Below are positions 7,475 through 14,911 of a stretch of 28,196 nucleotides of DNA, piece by piece. The position numbers were made by a program, and so were the translations under genes. The notes under the pieces are model-generated. The model was not told the DNA's origin and did not search any database. It saw only the letters and a program-made list of their open reading frames with translations. The stretch's first letter is position 1, and every line of letters begins with the position of its first letter. The stretch is from Candidatus Buchananbacteria bacterium. GTDB taxonomy: Bacteria; Patescibacteriota; Patescibacteriia; 2-01-FULL-39-33. The DNA lies in assembly GCA_903859075.1 (NCBI GenBank), contig CAIOLF010000022.1, positions 1 through 28,196 on the forward strand, given 5' to 3'.

Positions 7475-7714
7475 ATGACAAAACCGCGAGAAAACATTGC
7501 CGATTCCAAGGATTTTTTGGAGATCGACGGCGAGGTGATTGAATCCTTGCCGGCAGCCACCTTTAAGGTGCGGCTGGAAAACGGGCACGAAATTTTGGCA
7601 CATCTTTCCGGTAAAATGAGGATGTTCAATATCCGGATTCTGCCCGGGGACAAAGTCAAAATACAAATGACCCCCTATGATCTCAATAAGGGAAGGATCG
7701 TCTATCGCTACTAA
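7475..7714 (+). CDS. infA: Translation initiation factor IF-1
   Basis: A 79-residue OB-fold factor that binds the ribosomal A site during initiation. The family core is clear: IDGEVIESLPAATFKVRLEN, then LAHLSGKMR, and ILPGDKVKIQMTPYDLNKGR near the end. The length is a few residues over the usual 72 because of a short N-terminal extension. It is the first gene of the ribosomal operon. No Shine-Dalgarno is visible; the bases before the ATG are all A or T apart from one distant GC pair. Confidence 0.97.
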   Translation: MTKPRENIADSKDFLEIDGEVIESLPAATFKVRLENGHEILAHLSGKMRMFNIRILPGDKVKIQMTPYDLNKGRIVYRY

Positions 7715-7746
7715 ATAATCAACTCCTTGTCTAAATTTAAATATTT

Positions 7747-7860
7747 ATGAAAGTCAGGTCATCAGTCAAGAAAATCTGCAAAGATTGCCAAGTCATCAGA
7801 CGCAAAAAGCGGCTGGTGGTTATTTGTAAGACACCAAAGCACAAGCAGAGACAGGGATAA
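7747..7860 (+). CDS. rpmJ: Ribosomal protein bL36 (zinc-ribbon form)
   Basis: A 37-residue, very basic protein of the large subunit, easily missed because of its size. It has the zinc-binding pattern of the C+ form: CKDC, then C and H in the VVICKTPKHKQRQG tail. It ends in the typical RQG. It lies 32 bases after infA, the conserved infA-rpmJ-rpsM order. No Shine-Dalgarno precedes it. Confidence 0.97.
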   Translation: MKVRSSVKKICKDCQVIRRKKRLVVICKTPKHKQRQG

Positions 7861-7903
7861 TCGTAAAATTTCACCAATTTTATAACTTTACAAACCAGAT
7901 AAT

Positions 7904-8296
7904 ATGGCCGTAAGAATCGCCGGAGTCAACTTGCCGAATAATAAAAGAGTGGAAATAGCCATCACTTATATTTATGGCATTGGCCGCAGTCTGGCCGGTA
8001 AGATTTTAGCTGATCTAAAAATTGATCCCAATATCAGAGTCAATAATCTTAGCGATGATCAAGCCAATGCTTTGCGCGTCAAGATAGAAAAGAATTTTCC
8101 GGTTGAAGGCGAGCTGCGTCGGGAAGTTGTTTCCAATATCAAGAGATTAAAAGATATTAAGTGCTATCGCGGCAACCGTCACGCCAAGAATCTGCCGGTT
8201 CGCGGCCAGCGCACTAAAACCAATAACCGCACGGTCCGCGGCAATGTCCGCCGCACTACGGGTTCTGGCAGAAAAGATGCCGGACAAAAAACCTAA
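7904..8296 (+). CDS. rpsM: Ribosomal protein uS13
   Basis: A 130-residue small-subunit head protein that contacts 23S rRNA and tRNA. It starts MAVRIAGVNLPNNKRVEIA and contains the YIYGIGRSLA helix-hairpin-helix. The basic C-terminus reads RHAKNLPVRGQRTKTNNRT, ending in a short Gly/Lys-rich tail. Length and motifs are normal. It is followed by a 44-base gap with short tandem repeats before rpsK. Confidence 0.97.
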   Translation: MAVRIAGVNLPNNKRVEIAITYIYGIGRSLAGKILADLKIDPNIRVNNLSDDQANALRVKIEKNFPVEGELRREVVSNIKRLKDIKCYRGNRHAKNLPVRGQRTKTNNRTVRGNVRRTTGSGRKDAGQKT

Positions 8297-8304
8297 TAAA
8301 CTTA

Positions 8305-8338
8305 GTTGATTGTTAATAGTCAATCGTCAATCGTTAAT
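8305..8338 (+). repeat. Short 7-bp tandem repeat in the rpsM-rpsK gap
   Basis: Two exact copies of GTCAATC (8319-8325, 8326-8332) are followed by GTTAAT and preceded by an imperfect inverted copy (TTGATTGTTAAT). It lies directly before the rpsK start codon. Similar low-complexity strings precede two other genes in the window. Confidence 0.6.
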
Positions 8339-8340
8339 TT

Positions 8341-8817
8341 ATGACTGAAGAATCAAAAAATCAAGCCGCCGCCGCTCCAGCCGATCAGACAGCCGCGGCT
8401 CCCGCGGAAGGTGAAGCTAAAGTTGCCAAGAAGATTGTCAAAAGAAGCAAGAAAAATGTCGCCATCAGGCAGGTTGGTTCCGGTCGGGCTTATATCAAGT
8501 CAACTTACAATAATACCATCGTGACTTTTACCGATCAGAATGGCAATGTTTTAAGCTGGTCCAGCGCCGGGCAGTGCGGCTTTAAAGGACCGAAGAAAGC
8601 TACTCCTTACGCCGCTTCCATCATCGTCAAAGATGCCTATGAAAAGGCCAAGAAATATGGCTTGAAAGAAGTTTCCGTATTTGTGCGCGGCATCGGCGGC
8701 GGCCGCGAATCCGCTATTAGGGCTCTCAATGCCAATAGTTTGATCGTTGGCAGCATCAAAGATATAACCCCGATTCCTCATAACGGCTGCCGACCGCCTC
8801 GGCCGAGAAGGGTCTAA
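8341..8817 (+). CDS. rpsK: Ribosomal protein uS11 with an Ala/Pro-rich N-terminal extension
   Basis: A 158-residue protein of the 30S platform. The core is canonical: YNNTIVTFTDQNGNVLSWSS, FVRGIGGGRESAIRALN and the end IPHNGCRPPRPRRV. E. coli S11 has 129 residues. Here about 30 extra residues rich in Ala, Pro, Glu and Lys precede the core. The first ATG is used because the extension is open, follows the operon spacing, and the next in-frame Met is not near the core. If translation began later inside the extension, no good start codon or ribosome binding site would support it. Confidence 0.96.
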   Translation: MTEESKNQAAAAPADQTAAAPAEGEAKVAKKIVKRSKKNVAIRQVGSGRAYIKSTYNNTIVTFTDQNGNVLSWSSAGQCGFKGPKKATPYAASIIVKDAYEKAKKYGLKEVSVFVRGIGGGRESAIRALNANSLIVGSIKDITPIPHNGCRPPRPRRV

Positions 8818-8829
8818 TAAAATTATTTT

Positions 8830-9468
8830 ATGGCAAAACTCACTGACAATACTAAATGCAAACGTTGCCGCCGCGCCGGCGAAAAGCTTTCCCTGAAAGG
8901 AGAGAGATGCTCATCCGCCAAGTGCGCGATGGTTAAGCGTAATTTTCCTCCGGGAGTCCATGGAGCCAATAAGCGGCCGGGCAAGCTGACCAATTTTGGC
9001 CGCCAGCTTTTGGAAAAGCAAAAAGCCAAAAGAATTTATGGCATTGCCGAAAAACAATTCCGCAATTATTTTGATAAGGCCTTGAGAAAAATCGGTAACA
9101 CCGGTGAATTATTGTTCCGCTTTTTGGAATCACGCTTGGATGTCACGGTTTACCGCCTGGGACTCGCCCCATCCATCAGGCAGGCGCGCCAGCTGGTCAG
9201 CCACGGACATTTTGTCGTCAATGACAAGAAAGTCAATATCCCGTCTTACCAAGTAAAGGCCGGCGATGTCATTTCCGTCCGAGACCGGGCGGCAAGCAAT
9301 AAATATTTTTCTGAGCTGGCCGAGAAATTGTCCAAGAAGACTGATTTTGCTCCCTGGCTGGTGTTGGAAAAAGGCAAGCTGGCAGGCAAAATCACCGGCG
9401 TTGCCAAGCTCGGCGATCTGCCGGTCAATGTTGACTGGAGGACTATCGTGGAATTCTATTCCAAATAG
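8830..9468 (+). CDS. rpsD: Ribosomal protein uS4 (zinc-binding form)
   Basis: A 212-residue primary 16S rRNA-binding protein. The N-terminus carries four cysteines, CKRC and CSSAKC, which make the C+ zinc knuckle. The middle has the S4 RNA-binding domain (ESRLDVTVYRLGLAPSIRQA, VSHGHFVVNDKKVNIPSYQV). It ends in a short VEFYSK tail typical of the family. It precedes rpoA by 41 bases, as in most bacteria. Confidence 0.97.
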   Translation: MAKLTDNTKCKRCRRAGEKLSLKGERCSSAKCAMVKRNFPPGVHGANKRPGKLTNFGRQLLEKQKAKRIYGIAEKQFRNYFDKALRKIGNTGELLFRFLESRLDVTVYRLGLAPSIRQARQLVSHGHFVVNDKKVNIPSYQVKAGDVISVRDRAASNKYFSELAEKLSKKTDFAPWLVLEKGKLAGKITGVAKLGDLPVNVDWRTIVEFYSK

Positions 9469-9493
9469 TAACATTTTAATATATTTTATTATT

Positions 9494-9499
9494 AGGAGG
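9494..9499 (+). promoter_or_regulatory. Strong Shine-Dalgarno of rpoA
   Basis: AGGAGG lies 10 bases before the ATG of rpoA. It is worth marking because almost no other gene in this window has a recognisable Shine-Dalgarno, including the rest of the ribosomal operon. Confidence 0.85.
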
Positions 9500-9509
9500 C
9501 AATAAAATT

Positions 9510-10370
9510 ATGAAAACAATCTCTTTGCCAAAAAAGTTCACGGTGGAAGAAACCGCCAAAGGCAAAAAAGCTAAAGTTATCATCGAGCCGTGTTTTCCCG
9601 GCTATGGCATGACTTTAGGCAATGCCTTAAGAAGGGTTATGCTCTCTTCGCTTCCCGGTGGCGCCATTACCGCAGTGAAGATTAAGGGTGTTAAGCATGA
9701 ATTCAGCACGATTGAGAATGTTTCCAACGATGTTTTGGATATTTTACTTAATTTAAAAAAATTAAGAATCAAGGTTTATTCCGATGAACCGGTAACTCTT
9801 AAATTAAAAGCCAGCGGACTTAAGAAAGTCACGGCGGCCGATATTGAGCCATCGGTTGACGCCGAAGTGGTCAATAAGGATTTGGTAATCGCCGAAATGA
9901 CCGCCGATAACGCCAACGCCAATTTAGAAATGGATTTAGTCGTCGCCAAAGGCATTGGTTATGTCCCGTCAGAAGATCGCAGCAAGGAAAAGGGGGAGAT
10001 CGGCATGATTTATATCGATTCCATATTTACTCCGGTAATCAGCGTCGGTTTTGAAGTTGAAGCAACCCGTGTCGGACAAAAGACCGATTATGATAAGATT
10101 GTTTTTGATATTGAGACTGATGGCACGATCACCCCGGAAGAAGCTGTTAAAAAGGCGGCCGAAATTCTCACCAATCAATTCAGCTGGGTAATGGAAGGCG
10201 GCCAGCGCGAGCTAGAAGAGATAAATATTGAAGAGCCGGTAGCCGCGGTTGAAAAGATTATGCCTTCAGTCGAAGAGATTAAGCCGGAAGCGGAAGGAGA
10301 GGCGGCAGAAGAGGATGAGGCCGTGGAAGATAAGCCAAAAAAACGCGGCCGGCCGAAGAAAGCGGAATAA
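9510..10370 (+). CDS. rpoA: RNA polymerase alpha subunit lacking the alpha-CTD, with an AT-hook-like tail
   Basis: Dimerises to scaffold assembly of RNA polymerase. Residues 1 to about 232 are a normal alpha-NTD, with FPGYGMTLGNALRRVMLSSL, FSTIENVSNDVLDIL and EDRSKEKGEIGMIYIDSIF. After TPEEAVKKAAEILTNQFSWV the usual second domain, which binds UP elements and activators, is missing. In its place is an acidic Glu/Ala/Pro-rich stretch of about 40 residues. The protein then ends in KPKKRGRPKKAE, where RGRP is residues 279-282 and matches the AT-hook core. Total length is 286, against 329 in E. coli. The reading frame is intact up to the stop and rplQ follows normally, so this is not a frameshift. 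That the tail binds AT-rich DNA is inference. Confidence 0.96.
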   Translation: MKTISLPKKFTVEETAKGKKAKVIIEPCFPGYGMTLGNALRRVMLSSLPGGAITAVKIKGVKHEFSTIENVSNDVLDILLNLKKLRIKVYSDEPVTLKLKASGLKKVTAADIEPSVDAEVVNKDLVIAEMTADNANANLEMDLVVAKGIGYVPSEDRSKEKGEIGMIYIDSIFTPVISVGFEVEATRVGQKTDYDKIVFDIETDGTITPEEAVKKAAEILTNQFSWVMEGGQRELEEINIEEPVAAVEKIMPSVEEIKPEAEGEAAEEDEAVEDKPKKRGRPKKAE

Positions 10371-10394
10371 TTAGCATTTAGCGACACTATATTT

Positions 10395-10748
10395 ATGAGA
10401 CATCAGAAGAAAGGTAAAACTTTAGGCAGAACTAAAGAACCTAGAGAAGCATTGATGCGGAATCTGGCGACTAGCTTTTTTTTGCATGGTAAATTAAAAA
10501 CCACCAAAGTTAAGACCAAGGCGCTGCGTCCGTTGGTGGAAAAGTTGATTACTTTAGGCAAAAAAGATATTTTACATAATCGCCGCCAGGCTTTCCAGGT
10601 GTTATATGACGATAAAGCGGTTAAAAAAGTTTTTGAGGTCTATGGCCCCCAATTCAAGGAAAGAAACGGCGGCTATACCCGCATTACTAAGCTGCCAACC
10701 CGCCTCGGCGATGGCGCGGAGATGGCCGTAATAGAATTAGTCGATTAA
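10395..10748 (+). CDS. rplQ: Ribosomal protein bL17
   Basis: A 117-residue large-subunit protein lining the exit-tunnel region. It begins MRHQKKGKTLGRTKEPREAL, then LATSFFLHGKLKTTKVKTKA and ends with GGYTRITKLPTRLGDGAEMA, all family hallmarks. The length is normal. It follows rpoA by 24 bases, the conserved order. Confidence 0.97.
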   Translation: MRHQKKGKTLGRTKEPREALMRNLATSFFLHGKLKTTKVKTKALRPLVEKLITLGKKDILHNRRQAFQVLYDDKAVKKVFEVYGPQFKERNGGYTRITKLPTRLGDGAEMAVIELVD

Positions 10749-10754
10749 TCAAAT

Positions 10755-11114
10755 ATGGAACCAATAGAAAGAAAAACCCATCAAATCGATGCTGCTGGCA
10801 AAATCCTGGGGCGTTTGGCGACACAGGTAGCTATTTTGCTGCGCGGCAAGAATGTGCCGACTTTCCGCCCTAATATTGACGCCGGCGCCAATGTGGAAGT
10901 GATCAATGCCAGCAAGATCAAATTTTCCGGCAAAAAATTGCAGCAGAAGGAATATATCTGGCATACTAATTATCCGGGCGGCCTAAAGAGACGGAAGGTT
11001 AAAGATGTTTTTGTTCTTGATCCGGCGGCCGTGCTTAAAACCGCGGTCATGGGCATGTTGCCGAAGAACAAGCTGCGTTCCCGGATGATCAAAAGATTAA
11101 AGGTAACCGCTTAA
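10755..11114 (+). CDS. rplM: Ribosomal protein uL13, short form
   Basis: A 119-residue protein that binds 23S rRNA early in 50S assembly. Recognised by IDAAGKILGRLATQVAILLR, NVEVINASKIKFSGKK and the end VMGMLPKNKLRSRMIKRLKV. E. coli L13 has 142 residues; here roughly the last 20, and some internal loop, are absent. The frame closes cleanly with TAA and rpsI follows seven bases later, so this is a short natural version. Confidence 0.96.
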   Translation: MEPIERKTHQIDAAGKILGRLATQVAILLRGKNVPTFRPNIDAGANVEVINASKIKFSGKKLQQKEYIWHTNYPGGLKRRKVKDVFVLDPAAVLKTAVMGMLPKNKLRSRMIKRLKVTA

Positions 11115-11121
11115 TAATACT

Positions 11122-11556
11122 ATGGAAGAAAAAAAACCAGCCGCTAAGACAACGGCAGCAAAAAAAGATAAATACATTTACGCCCGGGGCGCCAGAAAAA
11201 CATCGGTGGCTCAGGTTCGTTTATATAAGAGCGGCAAAGGCGAAATAACGGTAAACGGCAAGAAGATCGGCGAATATTTTCCGACGGAAGTCGAACAGAC
11301 AGTAATAATGGCTCCTCTAAAGCTCACTAATCATGATAAAAATATTGATTTGGATATCAAGACCAGCGGCGGCGGCATGAATTCCCAGGCTGAGGCCTGC
11401 CGGCATGGCATCGCTAGGGCTTTGGAAATACTGGATAAAGAATTGCGCCCGTCGCTTAAAGCCGAGGGCTATCTGACCAGAGACCCGAGAGTTAAGGAAA
11501 GAAAAAAGCCGGGACTGCGCCGCGCCCGCCGCGCTCCGCAATGGTCCAAACGTTAA
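11122..11556 (+). CDS. rpsI: Ribosomal protein uS9
   Basis: A 144-residue small-subunit protein whose C-terminal tail reaches the P-site tRNA. The core ARGARKTSVAQVRLYKSGKG and GGGMNSQAEACRHGIARALE, and the tail PGLRRARRAPQWSKR, are diagnostic. A Lys/Ala-rich N-terminal extension of about 15 residues precedes the core. It is the last gene of the operon, followed directly by an intrinsic terminator. Confidence 0.97.
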   Translation: MEEKKPAAKTTAAKKDKYIYARGARKTSVAQVRLYKSGKGEITVNGKKIGEYFPTEVEQTVIMAPLKLTNHDKNIDLDIKTSGGGMNSQAEACRHGIARALEILDKELRPSLKAEGYLTRDPRVKERKKPGLRRARRAPQWSKR

Positions 11557-11565
11557 AATTATCAA

Positions 11566-11590
11566 CCTCGCCACTCTGGCGGGGTTTTTT
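11566..11590 (+). terminator. Intrinsic terminator of the ribosomal operon
   Basis: An 8-bp GC-rich stem (CCTCGCCA and TGGCGGGG, loop CTC, one G-T pair) is followed by six T. It lies ten bases after the rpsI stop and closes the infA-rpsI transcript. Confidence 0.92.
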
Positions 11591-11624
11591 AGTAAAAATC
11601 CTTTTATTTTTCTTTATTTTTAGC

Positions 11625-11630
11625 TATAAT
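11625..11630 (+). promoter_or_regulatory. -10 element of the polysaccharide operon (near-leaderless)
   Basis: A consensus TATAAT lies nine bases before the ATG at 11640, so the transcript should start two or three bases before the start codon. The -35 region is only T-rich and not a clear match. The element lies just after the ribosomal-operon terminator. Confidence 0.65.
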
Positions 11631-11639
11631 AGAGGTACT

Positions 11640-13106
11640 ATGAGCGAGCGGAATTTGGCTAAAAATACGGTTTATTATACTCTGGCCTTGGCAACGCAGA
11701 AAGTGCTGTCTTTTGTTTATTTTATCTTTGTCGCCAGGATGATCGGGGTGGAAGATCAGGGCAAATATTCTTTTGCCTTGAGCTTTACGGCGATTTTTGC
11801 CATTTTGCTTGATGTCGGCATGACCCAGATTCTGATCAGAGAGACGGCCAAAGACAGAAAAAATGCGCCGCGATATCTTGCCAACGTCAACGCCTTAAAA
11901 GCGATCATAGCGATTTTTATCTATGGCCTGGTTATTTTAGTTATCAATCTCATGGGTTATCCGCCGCTAACCAAGTCTCTGGTCTATGTTTCGGCGGTCG
12001 TGATGATCATGGATTCTTTTACCCTGAGTTTTTATGGCGTTATCCGAGGCCATCAAAATTTGAAATTTGAAAGCATCGGCGTGGTCATGAACCAACTGAT
12101 CGTTTTGGCAATTGGCCTGGTAGTCCTGTATCTGCATTTGGGGTTAGTAGTTTTAATTAGCGTTTATCTGCTCGGCAGCCTGTTTAATCTGCTTTTCTCC
12201 GGCTCGATGCTTAAGTTCCGTTTCCAGATAACACCGCGTCTGGCTCTGGATCGGAAGCTGATTCTGACTATCGTCAAATGGTCTTTGCCGTTTGCCATCG
12301 CCGGGATTTTTTCGCGGATTTATTCCTCCATGGACATGATCTTATTGTCCAAGCTGTCGGGCGATCACTCGGTGGGAATTTATAGCGTCGCCTATAAGGT
12401 GGCTTTTGCCTTGCAATTCGTAGCCCTAGCTTTTTCCGCCAGCCTCTATCCGGCTTTTTCCAATTATTTCGCGCATAGCAAAGAACATCTGTCGCAGCTT
12501 TTCACCAAGTCCATGTATTGGCTGATGATCCTGGCCATGCCCTTGTCTTTCGGGATTATTGCTATTTCCGATAAGATAATCGGGCCGGTCTTCGGGGTTA
12601 AATACGGCGCGGCGGTTGCGCCTCTTAATATCCTGATGTTGTCCTTATTATTTATTTTCATCTGCTTCCCAATCGGGGCGCTTTTAAATGCCTGCAGCCG
12701 CCAGACCCGCAATACCGCAAATTTGGGCGTTATTGCTTTGTTTAATGTTGCCGCTAATTTGATCTTTATTCCGCTCTGGAATTATAATGGCGCGGCCGTT
12801 GCCAATCTTTTGAGTTATGCCTTGTTGTTCATCTTGGGCATCATCGTCGTGAATAAAATAATGAAGTATGATAAAAAATTTCTCTTGCTGTCGCTGGCAA
12901 AAATTATTGTCTGCTGCGCCGTCATGTATCTGGTCGTTGACTTACTGAAGCACTACTTACATTTTACCATCGTTATTATTGTCGGCGTAGCGGTTTATCT
13001 GGCTTTGGCTTATCTGCTAAAATTGGTATCGCCCCAAAACGCCAGAAGTTTCATTAAAGAAATGTTTACTAAAAAAATTAGCCTAGAAAGCGATGTCCAG
13101 CAATAA
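11640..13106 (+). CDS. Polysaccharide flippase (Wzx/RfbX-like, MATE/MOP superfamily)
   Basis: A 488-residue integral membrane protein predicted to flip lipid-linked oligosaccharide units across the cytoplasmic membrane. It has the typical start NLAKNTVYYTLALATQKVL and alternates about 12-14 hydrophobic helices. It also has the family's IGVEDQGKYSFALSFTAIFA segment and a midpoint duplication around WSLPFAIAGIFSRIYSSMD. I start it at the ATG nine bases after the TATAAT. The frame is open for 33 codons further upstream, but that region overlaps rpsI and contains its terminator. It heads a tight operon of glycan genes; the next gene overlaps its end by 14 bases. Confidence 0.93.
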   Translation: MSERNLAKNTVYYTLALATQKVLSFVYFIFVARMIGVEDQGKYSFALSFTAIFAILLDVGMTQILIRETAKDRKNAPRYLANVNALKAIIAIFIYGLVILVINLMGYPPLTKSLVYVSAVVMIMDSFTLSFYGVIRGHQNLKFESIGVVMNQLIVLAIGLVVLYLHLGLVVLISVYLLGSLFNLLFSGSMLKFRFQITPRLALDRKLILTIVKWSLPFAIAGIFSRIYSSMDMILLSKLSGDHSVGIYSVAYKVAFALQFVALAFSASLYPAFSNYFAHSKEHLSQLFTKSMYWLMILAMPLSFGIIAISDKIIGPVFGVKYGAAVAPLNILMLSLLFIFICFPIGALLNACSRQTRNTANLGVIALFNVAANLIFIPLWNYNGAAVANLLSYALLFILGIIVVNKIMKYDKKFLLLSLAKIIVCCAVMYLVVDLLKHYLHFTIVIIVGVAVYLALAYLLKLVSPQNARSFIKEMFTKKISLESDVQQ

Positions 13107-14214
13107 TAAAAAATTACTGGTCACTTATTTTTTCCCGCCACAAATCGGCGGCATTGAGAATTATTATCTCAATCTATTGTCGCATTTTGATCAGTCGGAA
13201 GTTAGCGTCTTGTGCCAGCAGCAGCCGGGGGATAAGGAGTTTGATCTGACTCAGTCCTACCATATCTACCGTACGGAATTTTTTGGCGGCAAGCTGCCGC
13301 CGCGCTGGCTGAAACTGCAGCCGGAAATCAAGGAGATCATGGCGACAGAAAAAGCTAGCAATCTTATTTTTGGGCATTTTCATCCGCTTAATGTGATTGG
13401 CAGCCGGCTGAAAGCGCCTTACTATGTTTTCGGCCACGGAACGGATATCAGAAAAATCAAGGATAATTTTTGGCAGAAATTTATTTTTAAACGGGTGTAC
13501 CGCGATTGCCAAGCAATAGTTACCAATAGCAATTATTTGGCGCAGGAGATAGCCAAGCTGACCGGCAATACAGATAAAGTAAAGGTGGTTTATCCCGGTG
13601 TGAATTGGCAGCAGCTTAATCAGCCGGTAGACGATTTTGAAGCTCAGAGAGATGCTTTAGGGATTGGATCTAATGATTTAGTAATCTTATCCATGGGACG
13701 ATTAGTAAAAGATAAGAATTACGAAACAATAATAAGAATAATGCCGGCGCTTTTGAATTTATTGCCCAATATTAAATATATCATTGCCGGCGATGGTCCG
13801 GAACTGGAAAACCTCAAGGCGCTGGCCGATCAGGCGGATTTGGAAAATAAAGTCATCTTTACCGGCATGATAAAAAATAACGATGAGGCCAAAGCATTTT
13901 ATTATCAGCTGGCGCATGTTTATGTCGGCGTCTCGGCGATTGCCGAGGGGCTGGGTGTTTCTTATTTGGAAGCTTCTGCCTGCCGGACGCCGGTAGTCGC
14001 CTCCAAACAAGGCGGCAGCGCCGAAGCGGTGCTTGATGGAGAAACCGGAATTTTGGCCGATCCCAAGGATCAGGAAGGAATTGCCAAAGCGATTTACCGC
14101 CTATTGAGCGATAAGGATATGTGGGAGAAAATGGCAACCGCTGGACAAGAAAGGGTAAAGCGAGAGTTTGATTGGGCAATTCAGGCGGAGAAGATAAAGG
14201 AAATATTAAAGTAA
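13093..14214 (+). CDS. GT4-family (GT-B fold) glycosyltransferase
   Basis: A 373-residue retaining glycosyltransferase of the cytoplasmic membrane face. The N-terminal domain opens with LLVTYFFPPQIGGIENYYLN. The C-terminal donor-binding domain shows ILSMGRLVKDKNYETIIRIM, IAGDGPELENL and the EX7E element (EGLGVSYLEA), followed by PVVASKQGGSAEAV. These are the standard GT4 landmarks and the length is typical. It adds a sugar from a nucleotide donor to the growing lipid-linked glycan; donor unknown. The next gene starts one base after its stop. Confidence 0.95.
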   Translation: MSSNNKKLLVTYFFPPQIGGIENYYLNLLSHFDQSEVSVLCQQQPGDKEFDLTQSYHIYRTEFFGGKLPPRWLKLQPEIKEIMATEKASNLIFGHFHPLNVIGSRLKAPYYVFGHGTDIRKIKDNFWQKFIFKRVYRDCQAIVTNSNYLAQEIAKLTGNTDKVKVVYPGVNWQQLNQPVDDFEAQRDALGIGSNDLVILSMGRLVKDKNYETIIRIMPALLNLLPNIKYIIAGDGPELENLKALADQADLENKVIFTGMIKNNDEAKAFYYQLAHVYVGVSAIAEGLGVSYLEASACRTPVVASKQGGSAEAVLDGETGILADPKDQEGIAKAIYRLLSDKDMWEKMATAGQERVKREFDWAIQAEKIKEILK

Positions 14215-14215
14215 T

Positions 14216-14908
14216 ATGGATAAGAAAATCAGCGTAATAATCCCTTGTTATAATCGTGCCAGCGTCATTAGCCGCTGTTTGGATAGCGTCCTGGCGCAGA
14301 CATACAAGAATATTGAGATAATTATCGTCAATGACGGCTCGACAGACGATCTGGAAACGGCCCTTAAACCTTATTTGGATAAGATAAAATTGATCGAGCA
14401 AGCCAATCAGGGAGCGCCAGTGGCGCGCAATGCCGGTTTTGCCAAGAGCATTGGAGAATTGGTGATTTTTTGCGACTCTGATGTTATTATGAATCCTGAT
14501 TGCTTGCAAAAGATGGCGGCCGCATTGGAAAAGAATCAGGAAGCGGCTTTTGCCTATTGTTCCTTCCGTTTCGGCTGGAAAAAATTTCGCCTGTATCCTT
14601 TTACTGCCGAAAGATTGAGGCAGATGCCGTTTATTACGACTACCTCGCTTATTCGGCGGGAGTGTTTTCCGGGTTTTGACGCGAGCTTAAAAAAATTCCA
14701 AGATTGGGATTTGTGGCTCACTATTTGGGAAAAGTACGGCCGCGGCGGAATTTGGATCGATCAGGTGCTTTTCAAGGCCATTACCGGCGGTACGATGAGC
14801 AGTTGGTTGCCGGGATTCGTGTATAAGCTGCCTTTTATAAAAAATAAAAACGTGGAAAAATATAAAGCCGCTAGGGAGATAATCAAGAAAAAACATAATT
14901 TGGCATAG
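14216..14908 (+). CDS. GT2-family glycosyltransferase
   Basis: A 230-residue GT-A enzyme. Signatures in order: ISVIIPCYNRASVISRCLDS, the nucleotide site IIIVNDGSTDD, the NQGAPVARNAG motif and the DxD site FCDSDV. The acceptor-side motif is DWDLWLTIWEKYG, equivalent to the ED/QxxRW region. There is no transmembrane anchor; the C-terminus is basic and may touch the membrane. Within the operon it should add one sugar of the repeat unit. Sugar specificity cannot be read from the sequence. Confidence 0.94.
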   Translation: MDKKISVIIPCYNRASVISRCLDSVLAQTYKNIEIIIVNDGSTDDLETALKPYLDKIKLIEQANQGAPVARNAGFAKSIGELVIFCDSDVIMNPDCLQKMAAALEKNQEAAFAYCSFRFGWKKFRLYPFTAERLRQMPFITTTSLIRRECFPGFDASLKKFQDWDLWLTIWEKYGRGGIWIDQVLFKAITGGTMSSWLPGFVYKLPFIKNKNVEKYKAAREIIKKKHNLA

Positions 14909-14911
14909 TAT

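Noticed and set aside
10233..10370. Frameshift explanation for the short RpoA
   Set aside because: The frame runs cleanly to a TAA, the tail has a coherent acidic-then-basic composition, and no alpha-CTD-like sequence can be read in the 24 bases before rplQ.
11541..11639. Upstream start for the flippase gene inside rpsI
   Set aside because: This stretch overlaps the rpsI end and encodes across the terminator hairpin. The ATG at 11640 gives the typical flippase N-terminus and is preceded by TATAAT.
13859..14509. A 216-codon frame on the minus strand opposite two glycosyltransferase genes
   Set aside because: It is antisense to two well-supported genes, has no recognisable domain and shows a composition expected from the reverse of coding sequence.
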